Shown: in pieces, positions 1 to 5,600 of the stretch
How positions within the stretch are numbered: position 1 is the stretch's first letter
Layout of the letters: each line of letters begins with the position of its first letter
From: an uncultured Atopobium sp.
Lineage (GTDB): Bacteria > Actinomycetota > Coriobacteriia > Coriobacteriales > Atopobiaceae
Direction: 5' to 3'
Length of the DNA: 8,157 nucleotides
Assembly: GCA_937926845.1 (NCBI GenBank)
Contig: CALBBS010000152.1
Location: 1-8,157 of the forward strand
Notes under the pieces: model-generated
What the model was told of the DNA's origin: nothing
Databases searched by the model: none
Seen by the model: only the letters and a program-made list of their open reading frames with translations
Program-made: the position numbers and the translations under genes

Positions 1-378
1 GAGCTCGCGCGCACGATAGTCCTCGCCAAAAGCGGTGAGCAGACGAACGTCGCTGTCGAGAAGAGCCAGGTTGTGGGCAACATTTCTGCCAACGCCACCA
101 AAGGACATGGTGACTTTACCAGGGTTAGAATCTCCCGCCACAAGGGAAGCGTTAGGGCGACCAGCAATATCCATGTTGGCGGCACCAATAACAATGACGT
201 AGGGACGCTCGCTCAAAATGTAGCGGCGGCCCAAAATTGCGCCCTTTGCGGTAAGGTTGGAGATGTGAACCGAAACAGAAGAACGCGAGATACCTGCACG
301 CTCTGCAATTTCCTTCTGAGTAATGGAAGGCTGCTCTTTAATCCAGTTGAAAATCATCTGTTCTCGATTGGTGAGCAT
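1..378 (-). CDS. psuK: HTH-PfkB family sugar/nucleoside kinase, probable pseudouridine kinase (3' end missing)
   Basis: The first 126 residues are visible; the gene runs off the left edge. Residues 1-55 form a winged helix-turn-helix: helices around 5-16 and 20-28, then a recognition helix near ISRSSVSVHISNL (30-42) and a short wing before position 55. A PfkB/ribokinase domain starts at about 60 with YVIVIGAANMDIAG, then DSNPGK (83-88) and FGGVGRNVAHNLALL (93-107). The GGVGRN block is the sugar-binding glycine motif of PfkB kinases, and the DSNPGK plus GGVGRN pairing matches what I recall of E. coli PsuK (YeiC), which phosphorylates pseudouridine to its 5'-phosphate. The fused DNA-binding domain suggests a kinase that also regulates transcription. 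The start is ATG at 378, set by AGGAGG at 388-383 with a 4-base gap. The ATP-binding C-terminal half is off-window, so another nucleoside or sugar substrate is possible. Confidence 0.77.
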   Translation of the reverse strand, partial: MLTNREQMIFNWIKEQPSITQKEIAERAGISRSSVSVHISNLTAKGAILGRRYILSERPYVIVIGAANMDIAGRPNASLVAGDSNPGKVTMSFGGVGRNVAHNLALLDSDVRLLTAFGEDYRAREL

Positions 379-410
379 CAGGCCTCCTAGCAGTAAAAAT
401 AGAATCCGAC

Positions 411-472
411 TAAACAGGTGCTTATATAAAACTTCTAAACAGGTGCTTATCTTCTTTAAGCTAGTGCTTAAA
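411..472. repeat. Three operator-like repeats (TAAACAGGTGCTTAT type)
   Basis: TAAACAGGTGCTTAT occurs identically at 411-425 and 436-450. A third, diverged copy, TAAGCTAGTGCTTAA, lies at 457-471 (11 of 15 positions shared). The third copy sits inside a perfect inverted repeat, TTTAAGC-TAGT-GCTTAAA (455-472). The first two are imperfect versions of the same dyad, TAAGC-N4-GCTTA. Centres are 25 and 21 bases apart, roughly whole helical turns. They lie 33-94 bases upstream of the kinase start and cover its likely promoter, so they look like binding sites of a dimeric regulator. The kinase's own HTH domain is the obvious but unproven candidate. Confidence 0.7.
421..449 (-). promoter_or_regulatory. 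Candidate promoter of the divergent kinase gene
   Basis: On the minus strand TATAAG (426-421) matches the -10 consensus at five of six positions. TAAGCA (449-444) is a weak -35 at a 17-base spacing. The -10 overlaps operator repeat 1 and the -35 overlaps repeat 2, as expected for direct control by the repeat-binding protein. Transcription would start near 414, giving a leader of about 35 bases before ATG 378. Confidence 0.4.
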
Positions 473-480
473 TCTTGCTT

Positions 481-508
481 TGGACAACGATAAGACAGCA
501 GCTAGAGT
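481..508 (+). promoter_or_regulatory. Possible upstream promoter toward deoB
   Basis: TGGACA (481-486, five of six against TTGACA) is followed after 16 bases by TAGAGT (503-508, four of six against TATAAT). It would produce a leader of about 270 bases before deoB, containing the palindrome at 517-528 and the dyad at 608-640. This is a weak call: the stretch is AT-rich and chance matches are common. Confidence 0.22.
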
Positions 509-516
509 CTGTAAAG

Positions 517-528
517 AATGAATTCATT
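517..528. repeat. 12-bp perfect palindrome AATGAATTCATT
   Basis: The sequence AATGAATTCATT is its own reverse complement and is followed by AAATTTTT. It has no GC-rich stem, so a terminator is unlikely. It could be a protein-binding site or a chance AT-rich palindrome. Confidence 0.4.
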
Positions 529-607
529 AAATTTTTCCCTGGTGAGCTCAACGATTTTCTCGCCATATTGGTTTTACCTGCTTGATTTTTCTAAGCATTT
601 GCTGCGT

Positions 608-640
608 ACCGTTTACAGAATTTTAGTATCTGCAAACGGT
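608..640. repeat. Large dyad upstream of deoB (12-base arms, 9-base centre)
   Basis: ACCGTTTACAGA (608-619) and TCTGCAAACGGT (629-640) are reverse complements at 11 of 12 positions, separated by ATTTTAGTA. No T-run follows on either strand, so this is not an intrinsic terminator. It ends 24 bases before the -35 of the candidate deoB promoter, a position suited to an operator or activator site. If transcription begins upstream it would instead fold as a leader hairpin. Confidence 0.6.
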
Positions 641-663
641 TGTATCGTGAAAATCTCTCTAAA

Positions 664-694
664 TTGGGCGTCGGTGTTATGCAACTGTAATAAT
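664..694 (+). promoter_or_regulatory. Candidate promoter of the deoB operon
   Basis: AATAAT (689-694) matches TATAAT at five of six positions and is preceded by TG at 686-687, an extended -10 arrangement. TTGGGC (664-669) offers half a -35 box at a 19-base spacing, which is longer than ideal. The overlapping TATATT at 694-699 is an alternative -10 but lacks a good -35. Predicted initiation is near 701, about 85 bases before the deoB ATG. Confidence 0.4.
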
Positions 695-775
695 ATATTT
701 AATGAATAGTAATGACTCGTCCACATAAGTTAGTATGCGTATGTATCGTGCGCAAATGCTTGTTTCGGGCGTTTT

Positions 776-788
776 AGGAGGTAGTATG
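776..788 (+). promoter_or_regulatory. Ribosome-binding site that sets the deoB start
   Basis: AGGAGG at 776-781 lies 4 bases before ATG 786. The reading frame stays open upstream to an ATG at 735, but no ribosome site precedes that codon, and the protein family begins with the short basic segment MPKR right before the first beta strand. The start at 786 is therefore preferred. Confidence 0.85.
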
Positions 789-1976
789 CCTAAACGTGTT
801 TTTGTAGTTGTTCTTGATAGTTTTGGCATCGGCGAAGAGCCTGATGCAGCGGCATACGGAGACGAGGGCAGCAATACCCTCTGTGCATGCGCAACAAGTG
901 GCGTTCTTAACATCCCAAATATGACAAAGTTGGGCCTTCTTAATATTGATGGAGCACTTGATACCGTTTATGACGTCGATCTGAAGCCAATTGAGTCTCC
1001 TGAGGGCGCATATGCTCGCATGCAGGAGAAATCCGCTGGTAAAGACACTACGGTTGGTCACTGGGAGATGGCAGGTGTCATTTCTCCAAAGAAGTTCCCA
1101 ACCTATCCTGATGGTTTCCCACAGGAGGTCATTGAGGAGTTTGAGCAGAAGACGGGCCGCAAGGTTCTCTGCAACAAACCTTACTCCGGAACCGATGTTA
1201 TTAGAGACTTTGGTAAAGAGCACGTAGAGACTGGTGCTCTGATTGTCTATACCTCAGCAGATTCTGTTTTCCAGATTGCTGCTCATGAGGACGTGGTAAG
1301 TCCCGAGAAACTCTATGAATATTGCCGCATTGCGCGCGAGATTCTTCAGGGTGAGCACGGCGTTGCTCGCGTTATTGCTCGTCCTTTTGAGGGAGAGTGG
1401 CCATATCAGCGCACTTCTCGCCGTCATGACTTCTCGCTTGAGCCAACGGGCCCAACCATGCTTGATCGCCTTAAAGAGAACGGCTTTGATGTTCTTTCTA
1501 TTGGCAAGATTTACGACATCTTTGCTCATCGCGGCATGACCGAGTTTGAGTTCACTACCTGCAACGCAGACGGAATTCAGAAAACTATTGAGGCTACTAG
1601 CAAAGACTTCAACGGTCTGTGCTTCACCAACCTTGTTGATACCGACATGATTTACGGTCACCGCAACGATCCTGTGGGATACTCCAACGCTCTTTCTTAC
1701 TTTGACGAGCGCATTCCTCAAATTATTGAGGGCCTTCGTGAGGATGACCTGTTCATTATTACTGCAGATCATGGCTGTGACCCGGTAACACCATCTACTG
1801 ATCACTCTCGTGAGTACGTGCCACTGCTTATCACAGGTCCAAAGGTTAAGCCAAACACCAACCTTGGTACAACCGCCACATTTGCCGATATGGCCGAGAC
1901 AATCCTTGATTATTTTGGCGTTGAGCAACTTGGTGTTGGAACTTCTCACCTGTCAGAGATTCTTAAGGAGAACTAA
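786..1976 (+). CDS. deoB: Phosphopentomutase
   Basis: The 396-residue protein has the normal DeoB length. It interconverts ribose-1-phosphate and ribose-5-phosphate, and the deoxy forms, in the cytoplasm, linking nucleoside phosphorolysis to central metabolism. It belongs to the alkaline phosphatase superfamily with a two-manganese site. Visible ligands by family comparison are D11 in DSFGIG, D287 and H292 in [10 protein letters not shown]328 and H329 in TADHG, and H340 in TDHS. The phosphorylated threonine is T88 or T89 in KDTTVGHWE, and the cap domain lies roughly between residues 100 and 220. No key residue is missing. It is the first gene of the plus-strand run, and its TAA overlaps the ATG of deoD by one base (TAATG), implying translational coupling. 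The product acts on the sugar phosphate released by DeoD. Confidence 0.97.
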   Translation: MPKRVFVVVLDSFGIGEEPDAAAYGDEGSNTLCACATSGVLNIPNMTKLGLLNIDGALDTVYDVDLKPIESPEGAYARMQEKSAGKDTTVGHWEMAGVISPKKFPTYPDGFPQEVIEEFEQKTGRKVLCNKPYSGTDVIRDFGKEHVETGALIVYTSADSVFQIAAHEDVVSPEKLYEYCRIAREILQGEHGVARVIARPFEGEWPYQRTSRRHDFSLEPTGPTMLDRLKENGFDVLSIGKIYDIFAHRGMTEFEFTTCNADGIQKTIEATSKDFNGLCFTNLVDTDMIYGHRNDPVGYSNALSYFDERIPQIIEGLREDDLFIITADHGCDPVTPSTDHSREYVPLLITGPKVKPNTNLGTTATFADMAETILDYFGVEQLGVGTSHLSEILKEN

Positions 1977-2686
1977 TGGCTACTACCCCAACTCCTCATA
2001 ACGCTGCTGTTGAGGGCCAGATTGCTAAGACTGTCCTCATGCCAGGCGATCCTCTGCGCGCTAAGCTTCTTGCAGACACGTATCTGGAGAACGTTGAGCA
2101 GTTCAACACCGTTCGCAATATGTTTGGCTACACCGGCACCTACAAGGGACAGCCAGTCTCTGTTATGGGTTCTGGTATGGGCATGCCTTCCATTGGCATC
2201 TATTCTTACGAGCTCTTTAATTTCTATGGAGTCGATAACATCCTCCGCATTGGTAGCGCAGGTGGTCTTGCTCCTGAGGTAAAGCTTAGAGACATTGTTA
2301 TTGGCATGTCTTCCAGCACTGATTCTAATTATCCATCACAGTACGGAATGCCTGGAGCCATTGCACCTACCGCAGACTTTGGCCTGTTGAGCAAGGCTGT
2401 TGCTGGTGCAGAAAAGCTGGGTTATCCCGTTCGCGTTGGTAATATCCTGGCAAGCGACGTGTTCTATACCGTAGACAACTCGCTTACAAAATGGGCAAGC
2501 ATGGATGTTCTTGCCGTTGAGATGGAGTCGGCAGCCCTGTATCTCAACGCCATGCACGCTCATAAGCATGCGCTTACGCTGCTAACTATTTCTGATCTTC
2601 CTCTTACCGGAGAAGCTCTCTCCGCTGAGGAGCGTCAGACTAGTTTCACGCAGATGATGGAGGTTGCTCTTTCTGTTGTTGCTTAA
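1976..2686 (+). CDS. deoD: Purine nucleoside phosphorylase, DeoD type
   Basis: The 236-residue protein has the length of the hexameric, broad-specificity DeoD family, which splits inosine, guanosine or adenosine (and deoxy forms) with phosphate into base plus (deoxy)ribose-1-phosphate. Active-site residues known from the E. coli enzyme are all present, shifted by three or four positions: H8, G24 and R28 in [10 protein letters not shown]47, R91 and S94 in RIGSAGG, the MES segment at 183-185 with E184 for ribose binding, and S206-D207 in TISDL, where the aspartate acts on N7 of the purine. The ATG at 1976 overlaps the deoB stop and follows AAGGAG at 1965-1970. DeoB is the natural next step for its sugar product. 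The downstream spacer may reduce readthrough into the transporter genes. Confidence 0.97.
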   Translation: MATTPTPHNAAVEGQIAKTVLMPGDPLRAKLLADTYLENVEQFNTVRNMFGYTGTYKGQPVSVMGSGMGMPSIGIYSYELFNFYGVDNILRIGSAGGLAPEVKLRDIVIGMSSSTDSNYPSQYGMPGAIAPTADFGLLSKAVAGAEKLGYPVRVGNILASDVFYTVDNSLTKWASMDVLAVEMESAALYLNAMHAHKHALTLLTISDLPLTGEALSAEERQTSFTQMMEVALSVVA

Positions 2687-2714
2687 GGCACTTGTTGCGT
2701 AAAGCATTGCAGAT

Positions 2715-2741
2715 CAGCAGTTTGCCATTGCTGTTTGTTTT
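2715..2741 (+). terminator. Weak terminator/attenuator-like hairpin after deoD
   Basis: CAGCAG (2715-2720) can pair with TTGCTG (2728-2733), including one G-U pair, around the loop TTTGCCA. The T-rich tract TTTGTTTT (2734-2741) follows. The stem is short, so at most partial termination is expected, with readthrough into the binding-protein gene. Confidence 0.3.
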
Positions 2742-2749
2742 GGAACCAT

Positions 2750-2834
2750 GCGGATTTTCCGCTTAAGTTAGGGGAGTTTGGTCAACTTCTCATAAAGATC
2801 CAGCGCTAAAGCTGGACGTTCCCGCCACATGAGG
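2750..2834 (+). promoter_or_regulatory. Structured leader upstream of the binding-protein gene
   Basis: Three inverted repeats are visible. GCGGA-TTT-TCCGC spans 2750-2762. TCCAGC-GCTAAA-GCTGGA spans 2799-2816. An outer pair, CTCAT (2789-2793) with ATGAG (2829-2833), encloses the second hairpin and ends two bases before the AAGGAG ribosome site. This could modulate translation or mRNA stability. I see no match to a riboswitch class I know. A possible promoter, TTGGAA (2740-2745) with TTAAGT (2763-2768), is too weak to call separately. Confidence 0.35.
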
Positions 2835-2849
2835 TAAGGAGAGCACGGA

Positions 2850-3923
2850 ATGAACAAGAACGTTTCTCGTCGTAGTTTTGTGACCGGCGCAACCGGCGTT
2901 GGCGCATTTGCAGCACTTGCAGGTCTTGCAGGCTGCAACCAGAAGAAGGACGATGGTGGCCAGAAGGCATCAGGTGAGAAGAAAAAGAAGCTCACCATGG
3001 TTACCGACACTGGTGGTGTTAACGACCAGTCCTTTAACCAGTCTGCTTGGGAGGGCATGACCGAGCTTAAGGATAAGTATGGCTGGGATGTCAGCTATCT
3101 TGAGTCCAAGCAGGATTCCGACTATGCAACCAACCTTGATAAGGCTGTTGACGCAGAGTCCGACCTTGTTTGGGGCGTTGGCTTTGCTATGGCAGACGCA
3201 ACTCTTAAGGCTGCTAAGGACAATCCAAACACCCAGTTTGCTATCATCGACAACGGCAACGATTCTCAGGTTTCTAACTTCACGGGCGTTATGTTCCGCG
3301 CTCAGGAGCCTTCCTTTGTTGTTGGCTACATTGCTGCTCGCACTACAAAGACCGGCAAGGTTGGCTTTGTTGGCGGCATTTCTTCCGCACTTATCGACCA
3401 GTTTGAGTACGGTTACCGCGGTGGCGTTGCTTATGCAAACAAGGAGAAGGGCACCAACGTTGAGATTTCTGCACAGTATGCAGAGTCCTTCTCTGACGCA
3501 GCAAAGGGCAAGGCTATTGCTAACTCCATGTACTCCGATGGTTGCGACATTGTCTTCCACGCTGCAGGCGGCGTAGGAACCGGCGTTATTGAGGCAGCTA
3601 AGGACGCAAATAAGCTTGCTATCGGCGTTGACCGTGACCAGGCATATCTTGCTCCAGAGAACGTTTTGACCTCCGCTCTTAAGCGCGTCAACGTTGCTAT
3701 TGTTGAGATTTCCGAGAAGATCCTGAAGGACGGTCAGAAGGGTGGCACCACCATTTCTCTGGGCGCTTCCGAGGACGCTGTCGGAATTTCTGAGGAGCAC
3801 CACCTCATGGCTGAGGATACCTACAAGTCTGCTATTGATCTTCTTGACAAGATTAAGGCTGGCTCTGTTGTTCCTCCTGCAAGCAAGGATGAGTTGGAGA
3901 AATACGTCAAATCTTTGAGCTAA
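2850..3923 (+). CDS. BMP-family nucleoside-binding lipoprotein of an ABC transporter, with Tat signal
   Basis: The 357-residue protein is the extracytoplasmic solute receptor for the ABC genes that follow. The N-terminus carries a twin-arginine motif, SRRSFV (6-11), a glycine/alanine-rich weakly hydrophobic stretch, and the lipobox LAGC with lipidated C29. A lysine-rich linker (30-48) leads to a BMP/PnrA-type two-lobe domain. Hallmarks are TDTGGVNDQSFN (52-63), the IDNG and FRAQE segments (133-153), FVGG (173-176), HAAGGVGTGV (237-246) and GVDRDQ (259-264), where the aspartate usually contacts the ribose hydroxyls. PnrA relatives bind purine nucleosides, which fits the flanking deoD and cdd, but specificity is inferred. 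The ATG at 2850 follows AAGGAG (2836-2841) with 8 bases between. A hairpin with a T-run right after the stop could make this gene more expressed than the membrane components. Confidence 0.93.
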   Translation: MNKNVSRRSFVTGATGVGAFAALAGLAGCNQKKDDGGQKASGEKKKKLTMVTDTGGVNDQSFNQSAWEGMTELKDKYGWDVSYLESKQDSDYATNLDKAVDAESDLVWGVGFAMADATLKAAKDNPNTQFAIIDNGNDSQVSNFTGVMFRAQEPSFVVGYIAARTTKTGKVGFVGGISSALIDQFEYGYRGGVAYANKEKGTNVEISAQYAESFSDAAKGKAIANSMYSDGCDIVFHAAGGVGTGVIEAAKDANKLAIGVDRDQAYLAPENVLTSALKRVNVAIVEISEKILKDGQKGGTTISLGASEDAVGISEEHHLMAEDTYKSAIDLLDKIKAGSVVPPASKDELEKYVKSLS

Positions 3924-3941
3924 GTTCTGGCTTAGTTTTTT
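3918..3941 (+). terminator. Intrinsic terminator/attenuator overlapping the end of the lipoprotein gene
   Basis: AGCTAAG (3918-3924) pairs with CTTAGTT (3931-3937), with one G-U pair, around the loop TTCTGG. A run of six T (3936-3941) follows, overlapping the 3' arm. The stem is AT-rich and includes the TAA stop codon, so termination should be partial and dependent on ribosome release. That would lower transporter mRNA relative to the binding protein. Confidence 0.45.
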
Positions 3942-3960
3942 GAGTCCTGGGGTTTCTCGC

Positions 3961-4042
3961 CAGATGGTTTTGCCGTCTGACAGGCCCAAAGGCTGATGAG
4001 TTTGGATTTGTTGGTGAGGGGTGCTCTTTGGCACTCCTCACC
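3961..4042 (+). promoter_or_regulatory. Hairpin cluster between the lipoprotein and ATPase genes
   Basis: CAGATGG-TTTTG-CCGTCTG (3961-3979) forms a 7-bp stem with one G-U pair. A small bulged hairpin follows at 3981-3995. The strongest is GGTGAGGGGTGC (4013-4024) with GCACTCCTCACC (4031-4042), a 12-bp stem with one G-U pair and the loop TCTTTG. No T-run follows it, so a transcript-stabilising or processing element is more likely than a terminator. It ends 14 bases before the ATPase ribosome site. Confidence 0.55.
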
Positions 4043-4056
4043 TCTAGCAAGTGTGT

Positions 4057-4073
4057 AAAGGAGATGGCTCGTG
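4057..4073 (+). promoter_or_regulatory. Ribosome-binding site that sets a GTG start for the ATPase
   Basis: AAAGGAG (4057-4063) stands 7 bases before GTG 4071, an ideal spacing. The nearer ATG at 4064 touches the ribosome site and is out of frame. The next in-frame ATG (4101) has no ribosome site. GTG is therefore the likely start. Confidence 0.8.
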
Positions 4074-5600
4074 GAAGTCAGTTCGGATTACGCTGTTCAG
4101 ATGCATGGCATTACCAAAGTTTTTGGATCGTTTAAAGCTCTTGACGCCGTAGACCTTAACGTGCGCAAGCAAACTGTCCACGCCATTTTAGGAGAGAACG
4201 GCGCAGGTAAAAGTACGCTTATGAACGTACTGTATGGCCTGTATTCTGCTGATGAGGGCGAGGTTTACCTCAACGGAGAGCGTGTATCCATATCTGGCCC
4301 AACCGATGCTATCGCTCACGGTATTGGTATGGTTCACCAGCACTTTATGCTGGTCGAGAACTTTACTGTTACAGAAAATATTGTTTTGGGCAACGAGGTC
4401 ACCAAGGCTGGTGGCGTCCTTGATCCAAAGCGAGCTCGCGAGAAGGTCCTGGAGATTGTTGAGGAATACGGCTTTGACGTAGACCCTGACGCCAAGATTG
4501 AAGACATTTCTGTTGGTATGCAGCAGCGTGTTGAGATCTTGAAGGCCCTGTATCGTGGTGCTGATACGCTGATTCTTGATGAGCCTACGGCAGTTCTTAC
4601 GCCGCAGGAGATTGAGAAGCTTATTCAGATCATGCATGACCTGGTAAGCAAAGGTAAAACCATCATTGTTATTACGCACAAGCTTAAAGAGATTATGTCT
4701 TCTGCTGACGAGTGCACTATTATTCGTCGCGGCAAGTACATGAGCACCGTTGATGTCTCCAAGACATCCGAGACTGAGCTTGCAACACTTATGGTGGGTA
4801 GAAACGTTAACCTGCATGTCGAGAAAAAACCTGCAACTCCTGGTGAGGTTGTTCTTTCTATTAAAGACCTCCATGTCAAGGATGAGCGCGGTATTGAGCA
4901 GGTAAACGGCTTTAATTTGGACATTCGTGCCGGCGAGATTGTTGGTCTTGCAGGCATTGACGGCAACGGTCAGAAAGAACTTGCCGATGCCATAAACGCA
5001 CTGGTAAAGCCTGAGTCAGGAACTATCACCGTGAAGGGTGAAGAGATTCAAGGCACAACCCCTAAGACGGTCATTGACCACGCAGTTGCCACTATTCCTT
5101 CAGACCGTCATCGTTGGGGTTTGGTTCTGCCCTTTACCGTTGCCGAGAACATGGTGCTTGAGCGCCACAACGAGGAGACCTTTGGTAAGGGCATTGCACT
5201 TGACCTGGCAAAGATTAAAGAATTCTCTCAGAAGCTGATTGACGAGTTTGATATTCGTCCTGCAGAGTGCGCAGATCATCAGGCAGTGGGACTTTCCGGC
5301 GGCAATCAGCAGAAAGTTATTATCGCCCGCGAGGTTTCTTCCAACCCAGACGTCCTCATTGCCATTCAGCCAACCCGCGGCCTTGATGTTGGTGCTATTG
5401 AGTTTGTTCACAAGGCACTTATTCGCGAGAGGGACCGTGGAGCAGCAATTTTGCTGATTTCCTTTGAGCTGGACGAGATTATGGACGTTGCCGATAAGAT
5501 GGCAATTATTTACGCCGGCAAGAATGTTGGCGAGTTTGACCAAGGTACTATCACTGAAGAGCAGGCTGGCCTGCTGATGGCAGGAGGTGACGCCGAGTGA
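4071..5600 (+). CDS. nupA: Nucleoside ABC transporter, double ATP-binding subunit (NupA/RbsA-like)
   Basis: The 509-residue cytoplasmic subunit carries two fused nucleotide-binding domains, the standard layout for sugar/nucleoside importers. Domain 1: Walker A GENGAGKST (41-49), Q-loop Q90, signature SVGMQQ (147-152), Walker B LILDEPT (167-173) and switch H203. Domain 2 is degenerate: GIDGNGQKE (295-303) replaces Walker A, the signature LSGGNQQK (408-415) is intact, LIAIQPTRGLD (429-439) has Q in place of the catalytic glutamate, and ISFELDE (463-469) lacks the switch histidine. These changes recur in the BMP-linked nucleoside transporter family, so one productive ATP site is expected and the protein should be functional. 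Its stop overlaps the next gene by four bases (GTGA). Adjacent receptor and permease genes complete the system. The symbol follows the Lactococcus NupA naming by resemblance. Confidence 0.93.
   Translation: MEVSSDYAVQMHGITKVFGSFKALDAVDLNVRKQTVHAILGENGAGKSTLMNVLYGLYSADEGEVYLNGERVSISGPTDAIAHGIGMVHQHFMLVENFTVTENIVLGNEVTKAGGVLDPKRAREKVLEIVEEYGFDVDPDAKIEDISVGMQQRVEILKALYRGADTLILDEPTAVLTPQEIEKLIQIMHDLVSKGKTIIVITHKLKEIMSSADECTIIRRGKYMSTVDVSKTSETELATLMVGRNVNLHVEKKPATPGEVVLSIKDLHVKDERGIEQVNGFNLDIRAGEIVGLAGIDGNGQKELADAINALVKPESGTITVKGEEIQGTTPKTVIDHAVATIPSDRHRWGLVLPFTVAENMVLERHNEETFGKGIALDLAKIKEFSQKLIDEFDIRPAECADHQAVGLSGGNQQKVIIAREVSSNPDVLIAIQPTRGLDVGAIEFVHKALIRERDRGAAILLISFELDEIMDVADKMAIIYAGKNVGEFDQGTITEEQAGLLMAGGDAE
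5582..5599 (+). promoter_or_regulatory. Ribosome-binding site and overlapping GTG start of the first permease
   Basis: AGGAGG (5582-5587) lies inside the end of the ATPase gene, 9 bases before GTG 5597. The stop and start share GTGA (5597-5600), an arrangement typical of translational coupling. The next in-frame ATG (5618) is closer to the first membrane segment but has no comparable ribosome site. Confidence 0.75.

Noticed and set aside
592..605. A degenerate operator half-site, TAAGCATTTGCTGC, in the spacer.
   Set aside because: Only 9 of 14 positions fit the repeat on the opposite strand, and the second half of the dyad is lost.
518..709. A 63-codon open frame in the kinase-deoB spacer, possibly a leader peptide.
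   Set aside because: There is no ribosome site, the composition is that of AT-rich non-coding sequence, and the frame crosses the dyad and the promoter candidate.
735..785. A 17-residue N-terminal extension of DeoB from ATG 735.
   Set aside because: No ribosome site precedes 735, while AGGAGG precedes 786 and the family starts at the short MPKR segment.
2683..2697. A possible further copy of the operator repeat (TTAAGGCACTTGTT) at the end of deoD.
   Set aside because: It needs a one-base insertion to align and overlaps the deoD stop codon. Chance similarity is more likely.
2970..4034. A 354-codon open frame on the minus strand opposite the lipoprotein gene.
   Set aside because: It is in codon register with the lipoprotein gene, so its stops would need TTA, CTA or TCA codons, which are avoided there. 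The sense protein is clearly a BMP family member and the antisense product has no recognisable motif.
5080..5480. Loss of Walker A, catalytic glutamate and switch histidine in the second ATPase domain as a sign of a broken gene.
   Set aside because: The same changes recur in BMP-linked nucleoside transporter ATPases, and the rest of the domain, including LSGGNQQK, is intact.
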